Shown here: piece by piece, positions 1-12,960 of the stretch | Layout of the letters: each line of letters starts with the position of its first letter | How positions within the stretch are numbered: position 1 is the stretch's first letter | Assembly: GCA_003290165.1 (NCBI GenBank) | Contig: QNQO01000606.1 | Location: forward strand, 558,001 to 622,000 | DNA from: Berberis thunbergii | Taxonomy: Eukaryota; Streptophyta; Magnoliopsida; Ranunculales; Berberidaceae | Reading direction: 5' to 3' | DNA length: 64,000 bases | Notes under the pieces: generated by a model | Database searches by the model: none | What the model was told of the DNA's origin: nothing | Seen by the model: only the letters and a program-made list of their open reading frames with translations | Translations under genes and position numbers: made by a program

Positions 1-2931
1 GGTGCCTGAATCAGACTAGAAGGTTATATGGACCAATATTTAACTCTCGAGGGTATTCTACACAATGTAACTATTCCACCAAGTATCTGAGCACCCAGAA
101 TCAAACGCAGCATCCACTATCGCATTATGGTATGTTGTTTCATGCCTACGGGCCTCCTTCATCAAAACTATGCCAACCCCAAATCATCACCTTCATCAAT
201 CAATCGAAATGAAGACGATAACCAACCTTGCACACCAAATATTCAAACAAACTAAATTTTCCCAAAGAAAGAACTCAAAGAAATGATCTCGTAGCAATGA
301 ACTTACCTGATTAACTTCCTCTTCTTTGTTGAAAAGAAAGATTAGACCTAATCAAGTCTATATCTAAAGAAACTGAACAAAGTCGTGTAATGGTTGTGTA
401 AGCCCAATCAAGCTTTTTTTGTATTGCTTAAAGTCCATATTAAGTATGCTCAATCTTAAATTTTCCAAATGCTCTAGATAGAATATTAATACCATGGTCT
501 CAAGTCTATGGACTGAAAAGAAATTTCCTAACTAGAACGAGCAAGTCATCCAACACTTGGATTATTAGATGCCATCCAAAAGAACAAAGGAATAAGACGA
601 CCAAAGCATAAATACATAGCAAAAAACACGCAGATAAAGAAAACTAACAACATGTGTAGTAAACACAATCAAACCCAGATAGCAAAAAAATTATCCAAAT
701 GTTGTTGTGGTTTGTCATGTATATAATTTATCACTTTTTACCTATTCTCAATTTTTAATAACTCTACCAACCTTTTCATTGATTTTCAGTATCACCTCTG
801 CCCTTGCCCCGTGGGTTCCATTGTAAAGTGAACTACCAAAGGAAGGTAATCATTTCCACCCAAGTCAACTTGTATGAGTTTTATCTTGAAATTAGTGTTT
901 CTTCGCAACGTACTTTCAACACAATCAACAAAGAACCTACCTGGTATATGTACAACAAACATAAACATTAGCAGGATGCACTGAAAGGCTGACAACTATA
1001 AGCATTTGTACATTAAAAAACACTAGGTTATAAAGTAGGCCCTTGTTGGGATAATCTCATATAAAAGATGCATGTTTTTGGTAATAAACCTTCCATCAAA
1101 CTTCGTTCAGTTTTTGGGTTCTTCGAACTCGAAGCTAAGTGTCTCTAGCTCAATGTCAATCAGACACCCTATGGCTAAGAATGGGTTACATGGACCTATA
1201 TTTTACTATTGAGAGTCAACATATTCTACACAATGTAACTATTCCACCAAGTACCTGGGCTCCCAGAATCAAACGTGCCTTTCACTATCGCATTAAGGTC
1301 TGTTGTTTCGTGCCTACGGATCTCTTATTCCTAGTTGCACGGACTAAGGCTGCTAATGATAGTTGAAAGTGGATTAAGCGAAAGATTACCAAGGAACAAG
1401 TTTTAGCTTTGCCCAAGCTGCTCTTGACATTAGGCAGAAATGCCAATGTCAAGGACTAAAGGAGTCCAAACAGAAAAAGCGTTCACAGAGGCCACGACCA
1501 TGTTTTCACTTGCCATCAAATAGACCCTACCTAATGCCAACCCAAATGGAAATATTTTGTGAGTGATCTGTTCCACTATTGAATTGGACACGATCAGGCA
1601 CTCTCCTTGTGTTTCTTGGTGAGTATCGTTGAAAAACATAAACTTATCCATCATCCCAGACCATCATAATTCCTAAAGCCTCAAGTAAATACATGCCTAT
1701 CTATTCTTAGTTCACACTGATGGAAGGTATTATTCTCAGATCTATGACAAGAGAATTAGATTCCAACTAGAGATACAGTCATTAGAAGAATGATGGTGTA
1801 AATGTGTGGTAAAATCAAAGCTAGGCGGAAGGTAGCAATAGAAGAATACCAGTTAAATAACTCATCTTAAAATGACAAAATAGGAACACTCACATGATCA
1901 ACAACAAGCATGTATTCTTCTTGAAAAGCTTAATAAAAATGAACACAATAAAACATTCCACCAAATCAACCCCAAATAAACCAAGAGAATCTACACAAAA
2001 ATAAAAAAAACATAAGTTATACTTATGTTAAGTACGTCCATACCAAGAACCCGTAGTGCATGCACCAATTCGAGTTGGTAGAAAAATTGCAAACACTCTG
2101 CGTCGTTAATCGACCACATTGTCAGTCGTACACTAATGTTCAAGGAAAATGAGATTGTGTGCATCAAATTGCCTATACTTCATTTTCGAGTCACATTCCT
2201 GAAAACATAAATCCGGTAAGACTTAAGAAATAAATATAAACACTAATATGGAAAACAATGATGGTAGCCTAATGTCTTCACAAAGGTTGCTTCCTTATCA
2301 AAGGTAATTTGCCTACTCGAAATAATTTACCTAACAAAGATTAAACAAAAACAATTAATTTAATTATTGTTGTTGGCTGACTGTAATTAGCCATGATCAT
2401 GGTCAATTGTGAAAGGTAAAATAGAACCCATTCATTATTAAACGATATTTGCTTCTCTATAAAATTTTACATATCATCCTGACAAAGAGGAACAAGATTT
2501 AAACTCAATTACCAGGAAGTAAAATCAAATTTATTATAGAAATCGATCGGAACAATATGTTGAATCCAACCTCAAAATATATCCTTCGAATCAAGGAAGC
2601 GCTTTCTTATCAATCAATTTGACTTTATATGAGGAAAATCAATATATACGAAAATCACTGTTTATTAAATCAAACACGCATACTCCATAACAAAGAATTG
2701 AGCCAAACAAGCAAGCTATTCTTTACCTATCCTTGGCTTTAGCCCCTTCTATCAAGTGTCACTCACTTTCTCCCTAGATCAAAGCACCATCTAGCATATT
2801 GAGCATATATTAAAAACCAATAATGAATCAAACAAAGAGAGATTGCATGCAAGTTATTCCAATAGGCTCAGAGATGCGTGTGCTTTTGAGTATAAAACCT
2901 AAAATATAATTGGCTTTGGAAACCTAAAATT
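1..2931 (+). repeat. Composite array unit a (left end cut by window)
   Basis: This stretch is one unit of the array that fills much of 1-41 kb. It begins with a partial copy of the module around the string CACAATGTAACTATTCCACC (position 61), then jumps at about 165 into the upstream part of a second unit. The order of landmarks that recurs elsewhere is: TTAACTTCCTC splice-donor region (about 310), CCAACCTTTTCATT (770), CACAATGTAACTATTCCACC (1231), the segment around 1747, GACTGTAATTAGCCATGATC (2379), and the segment around 2735. It matches 12801-15731 almost base for base at a constant offset of 12,800. I recognise no protein in it; short open frames (for example 1139-1366) are kept in sister copies because the DNA is duplicated. 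Confidence 0.85.
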
Positions 2932-3631
2932 CAATGTTCTAAAAATCGCTAGGCGCTGGGCGGGCGGCGAGAATGGGACTAGCGATTAGGCGGCCGCCTA
3001 GACATTTTCTTTTTATGCATTCAACCCAAATAGTACGACCCCAAGCCCACTTCAACACAAACAAAATAACCAAAAGCCCAATTCAAAACCCAAAACCCCT
3101 CACCCCACCACTCAGTTTCTCTTTATTTTATTTATTCTCTCTTTTTTTCTCTCTGCCACTAACAACACCCCCACCCCACCACACTTTTTTCTCCTTATTT
3201 TATCACTTTTTTTTTTCCTTTCTGCGTCTCTTTATCTTCCTTTTTAAGTCTTTGCAAGTCCCACCATCTTCACATTTCTTCTCATTTCATCAGTATCACC
3301 CTTTCTTCCCTTTATTTGATCCCTGCACCTTCTTCCTATTGACATTTGAAGCATAAAACAAAGCAGATAACAACTCCAATATCTCCACCATTTCTAGCCT
3401 CATCAAAGGGTTGTAGTGGTGGAGGTGGGATGAGTTTTGAGATTGGATCTGACTCGGACGCCACTAGATCGTCGTTGAATCGGAGGAAATCTAATTTGAT
3501 TTAGACTTCGACACCAATTTGGGTGGGGTGGAGGGTAATTCGTTCCTGGATGATCAAGATGAGATATTTTTATTCTGTGAATCAGAAACCCAAAGTTAAT
3601 AGTGGTATGATGGCGGCTTTTTAGAACACTG
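2932..3631. mobile_element. Non-autonomous hAT-like element with gene-fragment-like interior
   Basis: The ends are CAATGTTCTAAAAATCG on the left and TTTTTAGAACACTG on the right, an inverted pair with one mismatch in the first 14 bases. Both sides are flanked by the 8-bp direct repeat CTAAAATT (2924-2931 and 3632-3639). An 8-bp duplication with CAGTG-like tips is the signature of the hAT superfamily. A GC-rich subterminal part contains the 14-bp perfect palindrome TAGGCGGCCGCCTA (2987-3000). The interior is pyrimidine-rich to about 3340. From about 3430 to 3600 it looks coding-like, with SFLDDQD readable in one frame. No transposase is present, so it depends on another element. Confidence 0.85.
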
Positions 3632-3639
3632 CTAAAATT

Positions 3640-3909
3640 TATGGTCTGATTAGTAATTTCAATTTTGTAATAAAAGAGGCGGAGTTTGATAAAATGGCAC
3701 AATTGAAAAGAGAATGAAAGGTGCTAAAGTGATTTGGCTTACCGAAGGCCAGCAATTAGATTTAACGGCGCAACCAAGAGAACCATAGTCATACGAACTA
3801 GTGACTGCTACATCAATGAAAATTGAAGACGCAGAGAAATTGAAAGGGTTGAAACCTTTGCATTTTAGAGCTAGGCACGAATTTTACCTTCAGTGGTTGG
3901 AGCCCGAAA
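3640..3909 (+). pseudogene. ispF: IspF (MECDP synthase) 5' exon fragment, copy 1
   Basis: A plus-strand reading frame runs from about 3728 to 3909. The part from 3832 resembles the start of the mature plant 2-C-methyl-D-erythritol 2,4-cyclodiphosphate synthase, a plastid enzyme of the MEP isoprenoid pathway. The frame carries an in-frame TAG upstream (near 3786). It breaks off after LQWLEPE at 3909, where the sequence jumps to a different part of the array unit (ACTTTCAACACAATC). The family's metal-binding D-x-H signature (GFDLH) reads FYLQ here, so the fragment could not bind metal. About three quarters of the enzyme is absent. Identification rests on the better copy at 27.5 kb. Confidence 0.7.
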
Positions 3910-5283
3910 GGACTTTCAACACAATCAACAACAAACCTACCTAGTATATGTAAAATAAACAAAAACATTAGCAGGGTGAACTAAAAGGTTGACAACTATA
4001 AGCATCTATACATTACAGATGTATGTTTTTTGTCATCGTCATATACAAGACTAGGTAATAAAGTAGGCCCTTGTTGGGATAATCTCATATACAAGATGTA
4101 TGTTTTAGGTTATCAACATTCTGTCAAAGTTTGCTTAGATTTTGGGTTCTTCGAACTTGAAGCTAACTATTGAGGGTCAAGATATTCTTCACAATGTAAC
4201 TATTCCACCAAGTATTTGGTCTCCCAGAATCAAACGCGCTTTCACTATCACATTACAGTTTGTTGTTTCATGCCTACGAGTCTCTTGTTCCTAGTTGGGC
4301 AGACAAAGGTTGCTAATGATAGTAGAAAGTGGATTAAGCAAAAGATTACCGAGGCACTTGTTTTAGCTTTGCCTAAGCCGCTCTTGAAATTAAGCCGAGA
4401 TGCCAGTGTCAAGGACTAAAGGACTCCAAACAAAGAAAGCGTTCAGAGAGGCCACGGCTACGTTTTCACTTGCCATCAAATAGACCCTACCTAATGCCAA
4501 CCCAAGTGGAATATTGTGTTTGATCTGATCCACTAATTGAATTGGACACGATCATGCACTATCTTTCTGTCTCTTGGTGAGTATCGTTTAAAGACATCAA
4601 CTTAACCATCATCTCAAACCATCATAATTCCTAAAGTCCCAAGTAAATACACTAATATGGAAAAAAAAATGAGATTGTGCACATCAAAGGTAATTTGCCA
4701 ACTCGAAAATAATTTTACCTAACAGAGCCAAACAAAACAATTAATTTAATTATTGTTGTTGGCTGACTGTAATTAGCCATGATCATGGTCGATTGTGAAA
4801 GGTAAAAGGAACCCATTCATTATTGATTGTTAAACGATATTTGCTTATCTAGAAAGTTTTACATATCATCCCTGACAAAGAGGAAAAAACGTTGAACACA
4901 ATTAACAAGAAGGAAACTCAAATCTATTATAGAAATCGATAACGGAATAATAGGTGATCCAACCTCAAAATATATCCTTCGAATCAAGGAAGCTTTTTCT
5001 TATCTATTAATTTGACTATTTATGAGAAAAACCAATATATACGAAAAGCATTGTTTATTAAATCAAACACGCAAACTCCCTAACAAAGAATTAAACCAAA
5101 CACGCAAGTTATTCTTTACCTATCCTTGGCTTTAGCCTTTTCTATCAAGTGTCACTCTCTTTCTTCCTAGATCAAAGTACCATCTAGCATATTGAACATA
5201 TATTTAAAACCAATAAAGTATCAAACAAAGAGAGATTGCATGCAAGTTATTCCAACGTGTGCATTTTCTCTGAGTATTGCATG
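3910..5283 (+). repeat. Array unit b, internally deleted
   Basis: The sequence enters the module at the ACTTTCAACACAATC landmark and passes the CACAATGTAACTATTCCACC landmark (4192). It skips the segment seen at 1747-2230 in unit a, and then continues through GACTGTAATTAGCCATGATC (4768) and the 5125 segment. At 5284 it jumps into the middle of the IspF fragment. The block 4640-6310 matches 29640-31170 closely, except for a deletion of roughly 125 bp in the second copy near 29780. Confidence 0.75.
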
Positions 5284-5440
5284 CAAGGCACGGGTTCAAC
5301 CTTCATTGTTTGGAACCCGAGTACCCTTTGATGATTGGTGGGATTAATATTCCTCATGAAAGAGGCTGTGAGGCTCACTCTGAATTCTTGGTTCCAACTG
5401 AGGATTCAATCGAGGTTGAGTTTAAATAGAAATTGATAAA
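5284..5440 (+). pseudogene. ispF: IspF 5' exon fragment, copy 2 (5'-truncated)
   Basis: The frame starts abruptly inside the enzyme (HGFNLH), runs through PLMIGGINIPHERGCEAHS, and then loses similarity, probably at the former exon end. GGINIPHERGCEAHS is a hallmark of plant IspF. The catalytic-site metal ligand Asp of GFDLH is Asn here; the following His is kept. It lacks a start codon, transit peptide and the C-terminal domain. The same 5' breakpoint (GCATGCAAGGCACGGG) is found in the copy at 30.13 kb, so these two are products of one duplication. Confidence 0.8.
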
Positions 5441-8400
5441 ATTTAGGGTTTTCAAGTTTCATGATTTGTGGAATTGACTCCAAGGTGTGGTTTTATGATT
5501 TTTCATTTTATATCTCAAGCAAAAAAATGTAAAATAAGAAAAGACCATTATTCTTTGTTTCACTGATGATTTTAATTACATCGGTTCTTGAGTGTTACCA
5601 TAGGGGTGAACTAGTTGAAGTTACACTGCTAAAATTAATACACAAGAACATAAATCAAAAAACCACCTTACACATTAACTGAAAAAAGGGGTTTTGAAAG
5701 AAAGAGAGTATAACAACAACAAAGACATATTGTTGAGATATGGAAAAATGTACGTACCTGTGTCTTGAGCACACCCCAATCATCACCTCTATTTATTTCT
5801 TGCATTCTCACTGAACTTGTGGGTCTTGAAGATTGAAGAAAAATAAGCAAAATTACGCCAACACCAAATCGTCACCTTAATCAATCAATCGAAATGAAGA
5901 CAATAACCAACCTTGCACACCAAATACTCACACAAACTAATTGAACTAAATTTTCTCAAAGAAGATGATCTCATAGCAATGAACTTACCTGGTTAACTTC
6001 CTCCTAAACGAAAGATTAGACCTGATCAAGTCTATATTTAAGGAAACTGAAACAAGTTATGTAATGGTTGTGTAAGCCCAATCAAGCTTTTTTTATATTG
6101 CTTAAAGTCCATATTAACTATGCTCAAGCTTAAATTTTCTAAAAGCTCTAGATAGAATATTAATAACATGGTCTTAACCCAAAGAAACGCAATGAAAAAC
6201 ATTTTCTAATTAGGACGAGCAAGTCATCTGACACTTGGATTATTAGATGTCATCCAAAAGAACAAAGAAATAAGACAACCAATATAGATAAGCATAAATA
6301 CATAGCAAAAAACACGCAGAGCAAGAAACTAACATGTGTAGTAAACACATTCAAACCCCGATAGCAAAGAAAATGTATCCAAATGTTGTTGTGGTTTGTC
6401 ATGTATATAATTTATCACTTTTACATATTCTCAAATTTTAATACCTCTACCAACCTTTTCATTGGTTCTCTGTATCACCTCTCCCCTACCCTATGGATTC
6501 CATTGTGAAGTAATAAGCAATGGAAGGTAATCATTTCCACCCAAGTCAACTTGTATGAGTTCTATCTCAAAAGTATTCGACAAGAAGTGCTTCTTCACAA
6601 AGCACTTTCAACACAATCAACAAAGAACCTACCTCGTATATGTAAACAAACATAAACATTAGCAGGGTGAAATGAAAGGTTGACAAGTATAAGCATCTGT
6701 ACATTACAGGACGCTAGGTTATAAACTAGGCCCTTGTTGGGATAATCTCATATACAAAATGTATGTTTTTGGTTATTAACATTTCGTCATAGTTCGTTTA
6801 GTTTTTGGGTTCTTCAAACTTGAAGCTAAGTGTCTCCAGCTAAGTGTCATGTCAGATGCTTGAATCAGACTCCCTACGGCTAAGAGCGGGTTATATGGAC
6901 CTATATTTAATTATTGAGGGTCAACATATTCTACACAATGTAACTATTCCACCAAGTATTTGGGCTCCCAAAATCAAACGCGGCTTTCACTATCGCATTA
7001 CAGTCAGTTGTTTCATGCCTACGGGTGGCTCTCCTGTTCCTAGTTGGGCTGATAATGACAGTTGAAGGTGGATTAAGCGAAAGATTACCAAGGCACCAGT
7101 TTTAGCTTTGTCAAAGACGCTTTTGACGTTAGGCTGAAATGCCAGTGTCAAGGACAAAAGGAGTCTAAATAGAAAAAGCGTTGAGAGAGGCCACGACCAC
7201 GTTTTCACTTGCTATCAAATAGACCCTACCTAACGCTAACCCAAATGGAAATATTTTGTGATTGATCTGATCTACTAGTTGAATTGGACACGATCAGGCA
7301 CTCACTTTCTGTCTCTTGGTTAGTATCATTTAAAAACATCAACTTATCCATCATCCCAGACCATCATAATTCCTAAAGTCTCAAGTAAATACATGCATAT
7401 CTATTCTTAGTTCACACTGATGGAAGGTATTATTCTCAGATCTATGACAAGAGAATTAGATTCCAACTAGAGATACAGTCATTAGAAGAATGATGGTGTA
7501 AATGTGGGGTAAAAGCAAAGCTAGGCGAAAGGTAGCAATAGATGAATACCAGTTAAATAACTAATCTTAAAATTACAAAATAGGAACACTCATATGATCA
7601 ACAACAAGCATGTATTCTTCTTGAGAAAGCTTAATAAAAATGAACACAAGTAAAACATTCCACCAAATCAACCCCAAATAAACCAAGAGAATCTACACAT
7701 AAAAAAAAAACATAAGTTATACTTACGTTAAGTACGTCCATACCAAGAACCTGTAGTGCATGCACCAATTCGAGTTGGTAGAAAAAATGCAAACACTCTG
7801 CGCCGTTAATCGACCACATTGTCAGTCGTACACAAATGTTCAAGGAAAATGAGATTGTGTGCATCAAACTGCCTATAATTCATTTTCGAGTCACATTCCT
7901 GAAAACATAAATCCGGTAAGACTTAAGAAATAAATATAAACACTAATATGAAAAACAATGATAGTAGCCAAACGTCTTCACAAAGGCTGCTTCCTTGTCA
8001 AAGGTAATTTGCCTACTCGAAAATAGTTCACCTAACAAAGATCAAACAAAAACAATTAATTATTGTTGTTGGCTGACTGTAATTAGCCATGATCATGGCC
8101 AATTGTGAAAAGTAAAATAGAACCCATTCATTATTAAACGATATTTGCTTCTCTAGAAAGTTTTACAAATCATCCTTGACAAAGAGGAAAAACATTTAAA
8201 CTCAATTACCAGGAAGTAAAATCAAATCTATTATAGAAATCGATAACAGAACAATATGTCGAATCCAACCTCAAAATATATCCTTAGAATCAAGGAAGCT
8301 CTTTCTTATCAATAAATTTGACTATTTATGAGGAGAGTCAATATATACGAAAATCATTGTTTATTAAATCAAACACGCAAGTTATTCTTTATCTATACTT

Positions 8401-8602
8401 GGCCTTAGCCCCTTCTATCAAGTGTCACACACTTTCTCCCCAGATAAAAGTACCATCTAGCATATTGAGCATATATTAAAAACCAATAAAGAATCAAACA
8501 AAGAGAGATTGCATGCAAGTTATTCCAATAGGCTCAGAGATGTGTGTGCTTGTTCTTTGAGTATAAAACCTAAAATATAATTGGCTTTGAAAACCTAAAA
8601 TC
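5441..8602 (+). repeat. Array unit c (near full length)
   Basis: This is the most continuous module in the window. IspF-flanking sequence is followed by the minus-strand leader exon (5758-5911), its upstream part with a TTAACTTCCTC splice donor (about 5993), CCAACCTTTTCATT (6450), CACAATGTAACTATTCCACC (6935), the 7447 segment, GACTGTAATTAGCCATGATC (8074), and the 8400 segment. It ends at the hAT insertion site. No protein family is recognised in the 6.4-8.6 kb part. Confidence 0.75.
5758..5911 (-). pseudogene. Leader/first coding exon of an unidentified gene, copy 1
   Basis: Read on the minus strand, an AG acceptor (GTGTGCAAG at about 5912) is followed by an ATG-containing exon ending in CTCAAGACACAG and a consensus donor GTACGTAC. 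The same exon, with both splice signals, is found at 11654-11806, 28061-28214, 30608-30761, 34787-34905 and 40646-40807. In this copy the frame contains MQEINRGDDWGVLKTQ before the donor. I do not recognise the protein. A downstream partner exon may be the one at 39294-39356. The reading frame differs between copies, so most or all are dead. Confidence 0.5.
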
Positions 8603-8804
8603 CAATGTTCTAAAATTCGTTAGGCGCTGGCTGGGTGGCGAGAATGGGACTAGCGCCTAGGCATTTTCTTTTTATGCATTCACCCAAATAATATGACCCC
8701 AAGCCCACTTCAACACAAACAAAATAACCAAAATCCCAATTCAAAACCCAAAACCCATTTACATGCCACTAACAACACCCCCACCCCACCACTCAGTTTC
8801 TCTT
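8603..8804. mobile_element. hAT-like element, 3' part deleted
   Basis: The left terminus (CAATGTTCTAAAA) and GC-rich subterminal block match the element at 2932. At about 8804 the sequence switches to the TAGATA-AATATTAATAACATGG part of the next array unit, so the right end and its target duplication are missing. The deletion also took away the IspF fragment and leader exon that normally follow. Confidence 0.75.
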
Positions 8805-11355
8805 TAGATAAAATATTAATAACATGGTCTTAACTCACAGAAACACAGTGAATCAAATCTGAAAAGAAATTTCCTAACTAGGACGTGCAAGTCAACCTAC
8901 ACTTGGATTATTAGATGTCATTCAAAAGAACAAAGGAATAAGGCAACCAATATCGATAAGTATAAATACATAGCAAAAAAACACGCAGAGCAAGAAAACT
9001 AACATGTGTAGAAAACACATTCAAACCCCGATAACAAAGAAAATTTATCCAAATATTGTTGTGGTTTGTCATGTATATAATTTATCACTTTTACCTATAT
9101 TCAATTTTTAATACCTCTACCAACCTTTTCATTGGTTCTCTGTATCACCTCTGGTTTCCATTGTAAAGTAAATAACCAATGGAAGGTAATCATTTCCACC
9201 AAAGTCAACTTGTATGAGTTATATCTTAAAATTAGTATTTCTTCACAAAATACTTTCAACACAATCAACAAAAAACCTAACCTGGTATATGCAAAACAAA
9301 CAAAACATTAGCAGGGTGAACTGAAAGGTTGACAACTATAAGCATCTATACATTACAGATGTATGTTTTTTGTTATCGTCATATACAAGACTAGGTTATA
9401 AAGTAGGCCCTTGTTGGGATAATCTCATATACCAGATGTATGTTTTAGGTTATCAACATTCTGTCAAAGTTTGCATAGTTTTTGGGTTCTTTGAACTTGA
9501 AGCTAACTATTGAGGGTCAAGATATTCTTCACAATGTAACTATTCCACCAAGTATTTGGTCTCCCAGAATCAAACGCGCTTTCACTATCACATTACAGTT
9601 TGTTGTTTCATGCCTACGAGTCTCTTGTTCATAGTTGGACGAACTAAGGCTGCTAATGATAGTTGAAAGTGGATTAAGCAAAAGATTACCGAGGCACTTG
9701 TTTTAGCTTTGCCCAAACTGCTCTTGACATTAGGCCGAGATGCCAGTGTCAAGGACTGAAGGACTCCAAACAGAGAAAACGTTCAGAGAGGCCACGGCCA
9801 CGTTTTCACTTGCCCTCAAATAGACCCTACCTAATGCCAACCCAAGTGGAAATATTTTGTGTTTGATCTGATCCACTAATTGAATTGGACAGGTTCGTGC
9901 ACTCTCTTTCTTTCTCTTGGTGAGTATCGTTTAAAGACATCAACTTAACCATCATCTCAGACCATCATAATTCCTAAAGTCTCAAGTAGATACATGCCTA
10001 TTTATTCTTAGTTCACATTGACGGAAGGTATTATTCCCAAATCTACCACAAGAGTTATCAAAATGTTGTTGACTAGCCATAATATATGTTGGGAATTAGA
10101 TTCCAACTAGAGATATAGTCATTAGAAGAATGATGGTGTAAATGTGGGTAAAACAAAGCTCGGCGGAAGGTAGCAATAAATGAATACCAGTTGAAAAACT
10201 CATATTAAAATGATAAAATACGAACACTCACATGATCGACAACAAGCATGTACTCTTCTTGAGAAAGCTTAATAGAAAATGAACACGAGTACAACATTCA
10301 ACCAAAACATCCCCAAATAAACCAAGAGAATCTACACATAATCAAAAGAAAGAAAACATAAGTTATACTTACGTTAAGTACGACTGCACCCATAACCCAT
10401 AGTGCATGCACCAATTCGAGTTGGGAGAAAAAAGCAAACACCCTGCATCATTAATCGACCACATTGTTAGACGTACATAAATTCATGCAAACTTATATGA
10501 ATAAATTCAAACAACAAAATGTTAAAGGAAAATGAGATTGTGCACATCAAACCACCTATAGTTCGTTTTCGAGTAACATTCCTGAAAACATAAATCCGGT
10601 AAGACTTGAGAAATAAATATAAACACTAATATGGAAAAAAAAATGAGATTGTGCACATCAAAGGTAATTTGCCAACTCAAAAATAATTTTACCTAACAGA
10701 GACCAAACAAAAACAATTTATTTAATTATTGTTGTTGGCTGACTGTAATTAGCCATGATCACGGTCGATTGTGAAAGGTAAATAGAACCCATTAATTATT
10801 GAATGATATTTGCTTCTCTAGAAAATTTTACATATCATTCCTGACAGAGAGGAAAAATAGTTAAACTCAATTAACAGAAAGTAAAATCAAATCTATTATA
10901 GAAATCGATAACGGAACAATGGGTCGAATTCAACTTCAAAATATATCCTTCGAATCAAGGAAGCTTTCTTATCTATCAATTTGACTATTTATGAGGAAAG
11001 TCAATATATACGAAAATCATTGTTTATTAAATCAAACATGCAAACTCTGTAACAAAGAATGGAACCAAACTGCAACCTATTCTTTACCTTTTTTCTATCT
11101 TCCTTGGCTTTAGCTCCTTTTATCAAGTGTCACTCTCTTTCTCCCTAGATCAAAGCACCATCCAACATATTGAGCATATATTAAAAACCAATAAAGAATC
11201 ACACAAAAGATATTGCATGCAAGCTATTACAATTGGGTAAGAGATGCGTGTGCGTGTTCTTTGAGTATGAACAATGTGTACCATCTCCGAAAGTTGGTTG
11301 TTTACTTTTACTATGGTGTAGATTACTAATTTCTATTGTAATTAGGTTTGGAAAT
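8805..11355 (+). repeat. Array unit d
   Basis: The unit enters just upstream of the GGTCTTAACTCAC landmark and passes CCAACCTTTTCATT (9120), CACAATGTAACTATTCCACC (9532), the 10080 segment, GACTGTAATTAGCCATG (10740) and the 11105 segment. It ends at an intact, unoccupied copy of the hAT target site. No coding gene is recognised. Confidence 0.75.
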
Positions 11356-11376
11356 CTAAAATGTATGGTCTGATTG
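11346..11376. other. Empty hAT target site (paralogous)
   Basis: GGTTTGGAAATCTAAAATG is followed directly by TATGGTCTGATT. In the occupied units the same flanks enclose the element: ...CTAAAATT-element-CTAAAATTTATGGTCTGATT. The single CTAAAATG here (11356-11363) is therefore the pre-insertion state, which supports both the element boundaries and the 8-bp target duplication. Confidence 0.8.
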
Positions 11377-12960
11377 GAAATTTAGGGTTTTTAAGTTTCT
11401 TGGTTATTACCACAGGAGGATTACCTGAACTAGGTGAAGTTACAGTGCTGAAAACCAAAAACCATTGAGACAGATGGTTTGATGGGAGATTAGGAACATA
11501 TAGAAACCAATACACAAGAATAGAACAAATCAAAAAATCAAGGGGGTTTGGGTTTTGAAAAAAAAAGAAAAGAGAGCAGAAAAAGAACAAAGACAAGCTT
11601 AACAGAAGTGAAAAATCTGTCTTGGTTTGGAAGAGAAGGAAACACGTATGTACCTGTGTCTTGAGCACACCCCAATAATCACCTCTCTTTCTTTCTTGCA
11701 TTCTCACTGAACTTCTGTGTTTTAAAGAAGATTGAAGAAGAAGCAAAACTATGCCACCCCAAATCGCCACCTTCATCAATCAATCGAAATGAAGACGATA
11801 AGCAACCTTGCACATCAAATACTTAAACAAACTAATTAAACTAAATTTTTTCAATGAAAGAAATAAAAGAAAATGATTTCGTAGCAATGAGCTTACCTGA
11901 TTAACTTCCTCCCCTTCGTGGAAAAAAAATTAAACCTAATCAAGTCTACATCTAAAGAAACTGAATGAAATTATGTAATGGTTGTGTAAGCCCAATCAAG
12001 TATTTTTTAATATTGCTTAAATTCCATATTAAGTATGCTCAAGCCTAAATTTTCCAAATGCACTAGATAGAATATTAATAACATGGTCTTAACTCACAAA
12101 AACGCAGTGAATCAAATCTATGGACTGAAAAGAAATTTCCTTACTAGGACGAGCAAGTCATCCGACACTTGGATTATTAGATGTCATCCAAAAGAACAAA
12201 CGAATAAGACAACCAATATAGATGAGCATAAATACATAGCAAAAAAATACACCGAGCAAGAAAACTAACAACATGTGTAGTGAACACATTCAAACCTTGA
12301 TAGCAAAGATAATTTATCCAACTGTTGTTGTGGTTTGTCATGTACATAATATATAACTTTTACTTATTCTCAATTTTTAATACCTCTACCAACCTTTTCA
12401 TCGGTTCTTTGTATCAACTTTGCCCCTGCCCTGTGGGTTCTGTAAAGTGAATAAGCAATGGAAGGTAATCATTTTCACCCAAGTCAACTTGGACGAGTTC
12501 TATCTTAAAATTATTTGATAAGAAATGTTTATTCACAAAGTCATTCAACTTAATCAACAAAGAACCTACCTGGTATATGTAAATAACATAAACATTAGAA
12601 CGGTGAACTGAAAGGCTGACAACTATAAGCATTTGTATATTACATGTATATTACACGACGCTTGGTTTTAAAGTAGGCCCTTGTTGGGATAATCTCATAT
12701 ACAAGATGTATGTTTTTAGTTATCAACATTCCGTTAAAATTCGTTTAGTTTTTGGGTTCTTCAAACTTGAAGCTAAGTGTCTCTAGCTCAGTGTCGTGCC
12801 AGGTGCCTGAATCAGACTAGAAGGTTATATGGACCAATATTTAACTCTTGAGGGTATTCTACACAATGTAACTATTCCACCAAGTATCTGAGCACCCAGA
12901 ATCAAACGCAGCATCCACTATCGCATTACGGTATGTTGTTTCATGCCTACGGGTCTCCTT
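11364..12960 (+). repeat. Array unit e (lacks IspF fragment)
   Basis: After the empty site the sequence goes directly to TTTAGGGTTTTTAAGTTTCTTGG, which lies downstream of the IspF fragment in other units, so that fragment is deleted here. Then follow the leader exon (11654-11806), its upstream part, CCAACCTTTTCAT (12387) and CACAATGTAACTATTCCACC (12862). At about 12960 the unit jumps back to the leader-exon part, the same junction seen at about 165. Confidence 0.7.
11654..11806 (-). pseudogene. Leader/first coding exon, copy 2 (open frame to donor)
   Basis: On the minus strand this copy keeps an open frame from ATG (about 11779) to the splice donor. It starts MMKVAIWGGIVLLLLQSS, a hydrophobic stretch that could be a signal peptide or the start of a transit peptide, and ends GDYWGVLKTQ before GTACATAC. 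Beyond the donor the frame runs into T-rich intron-like sequence. It is the least damaged copy by eye. The gene is unidentified and no downstream exon is visible nearby. Confidence 0.45.

Noticed and set aside
1139..1366. 75-residue open frame conserved at 13939-14166 and in part at 6844, 29.2 and 37.0 kb
   Set aside because: Conservation follows from DNA duplication of the whole unit. Other copies carry stops and shifts, and no family is recognised, so I list the segment as a repeat and not as a gene.
2973..3356. 127-residue plus-strand frame rich in Phe, Ser and Pro
   Set aside because: It lies inside the hAT-like element and is produced by its pyrimidine-rich filler.
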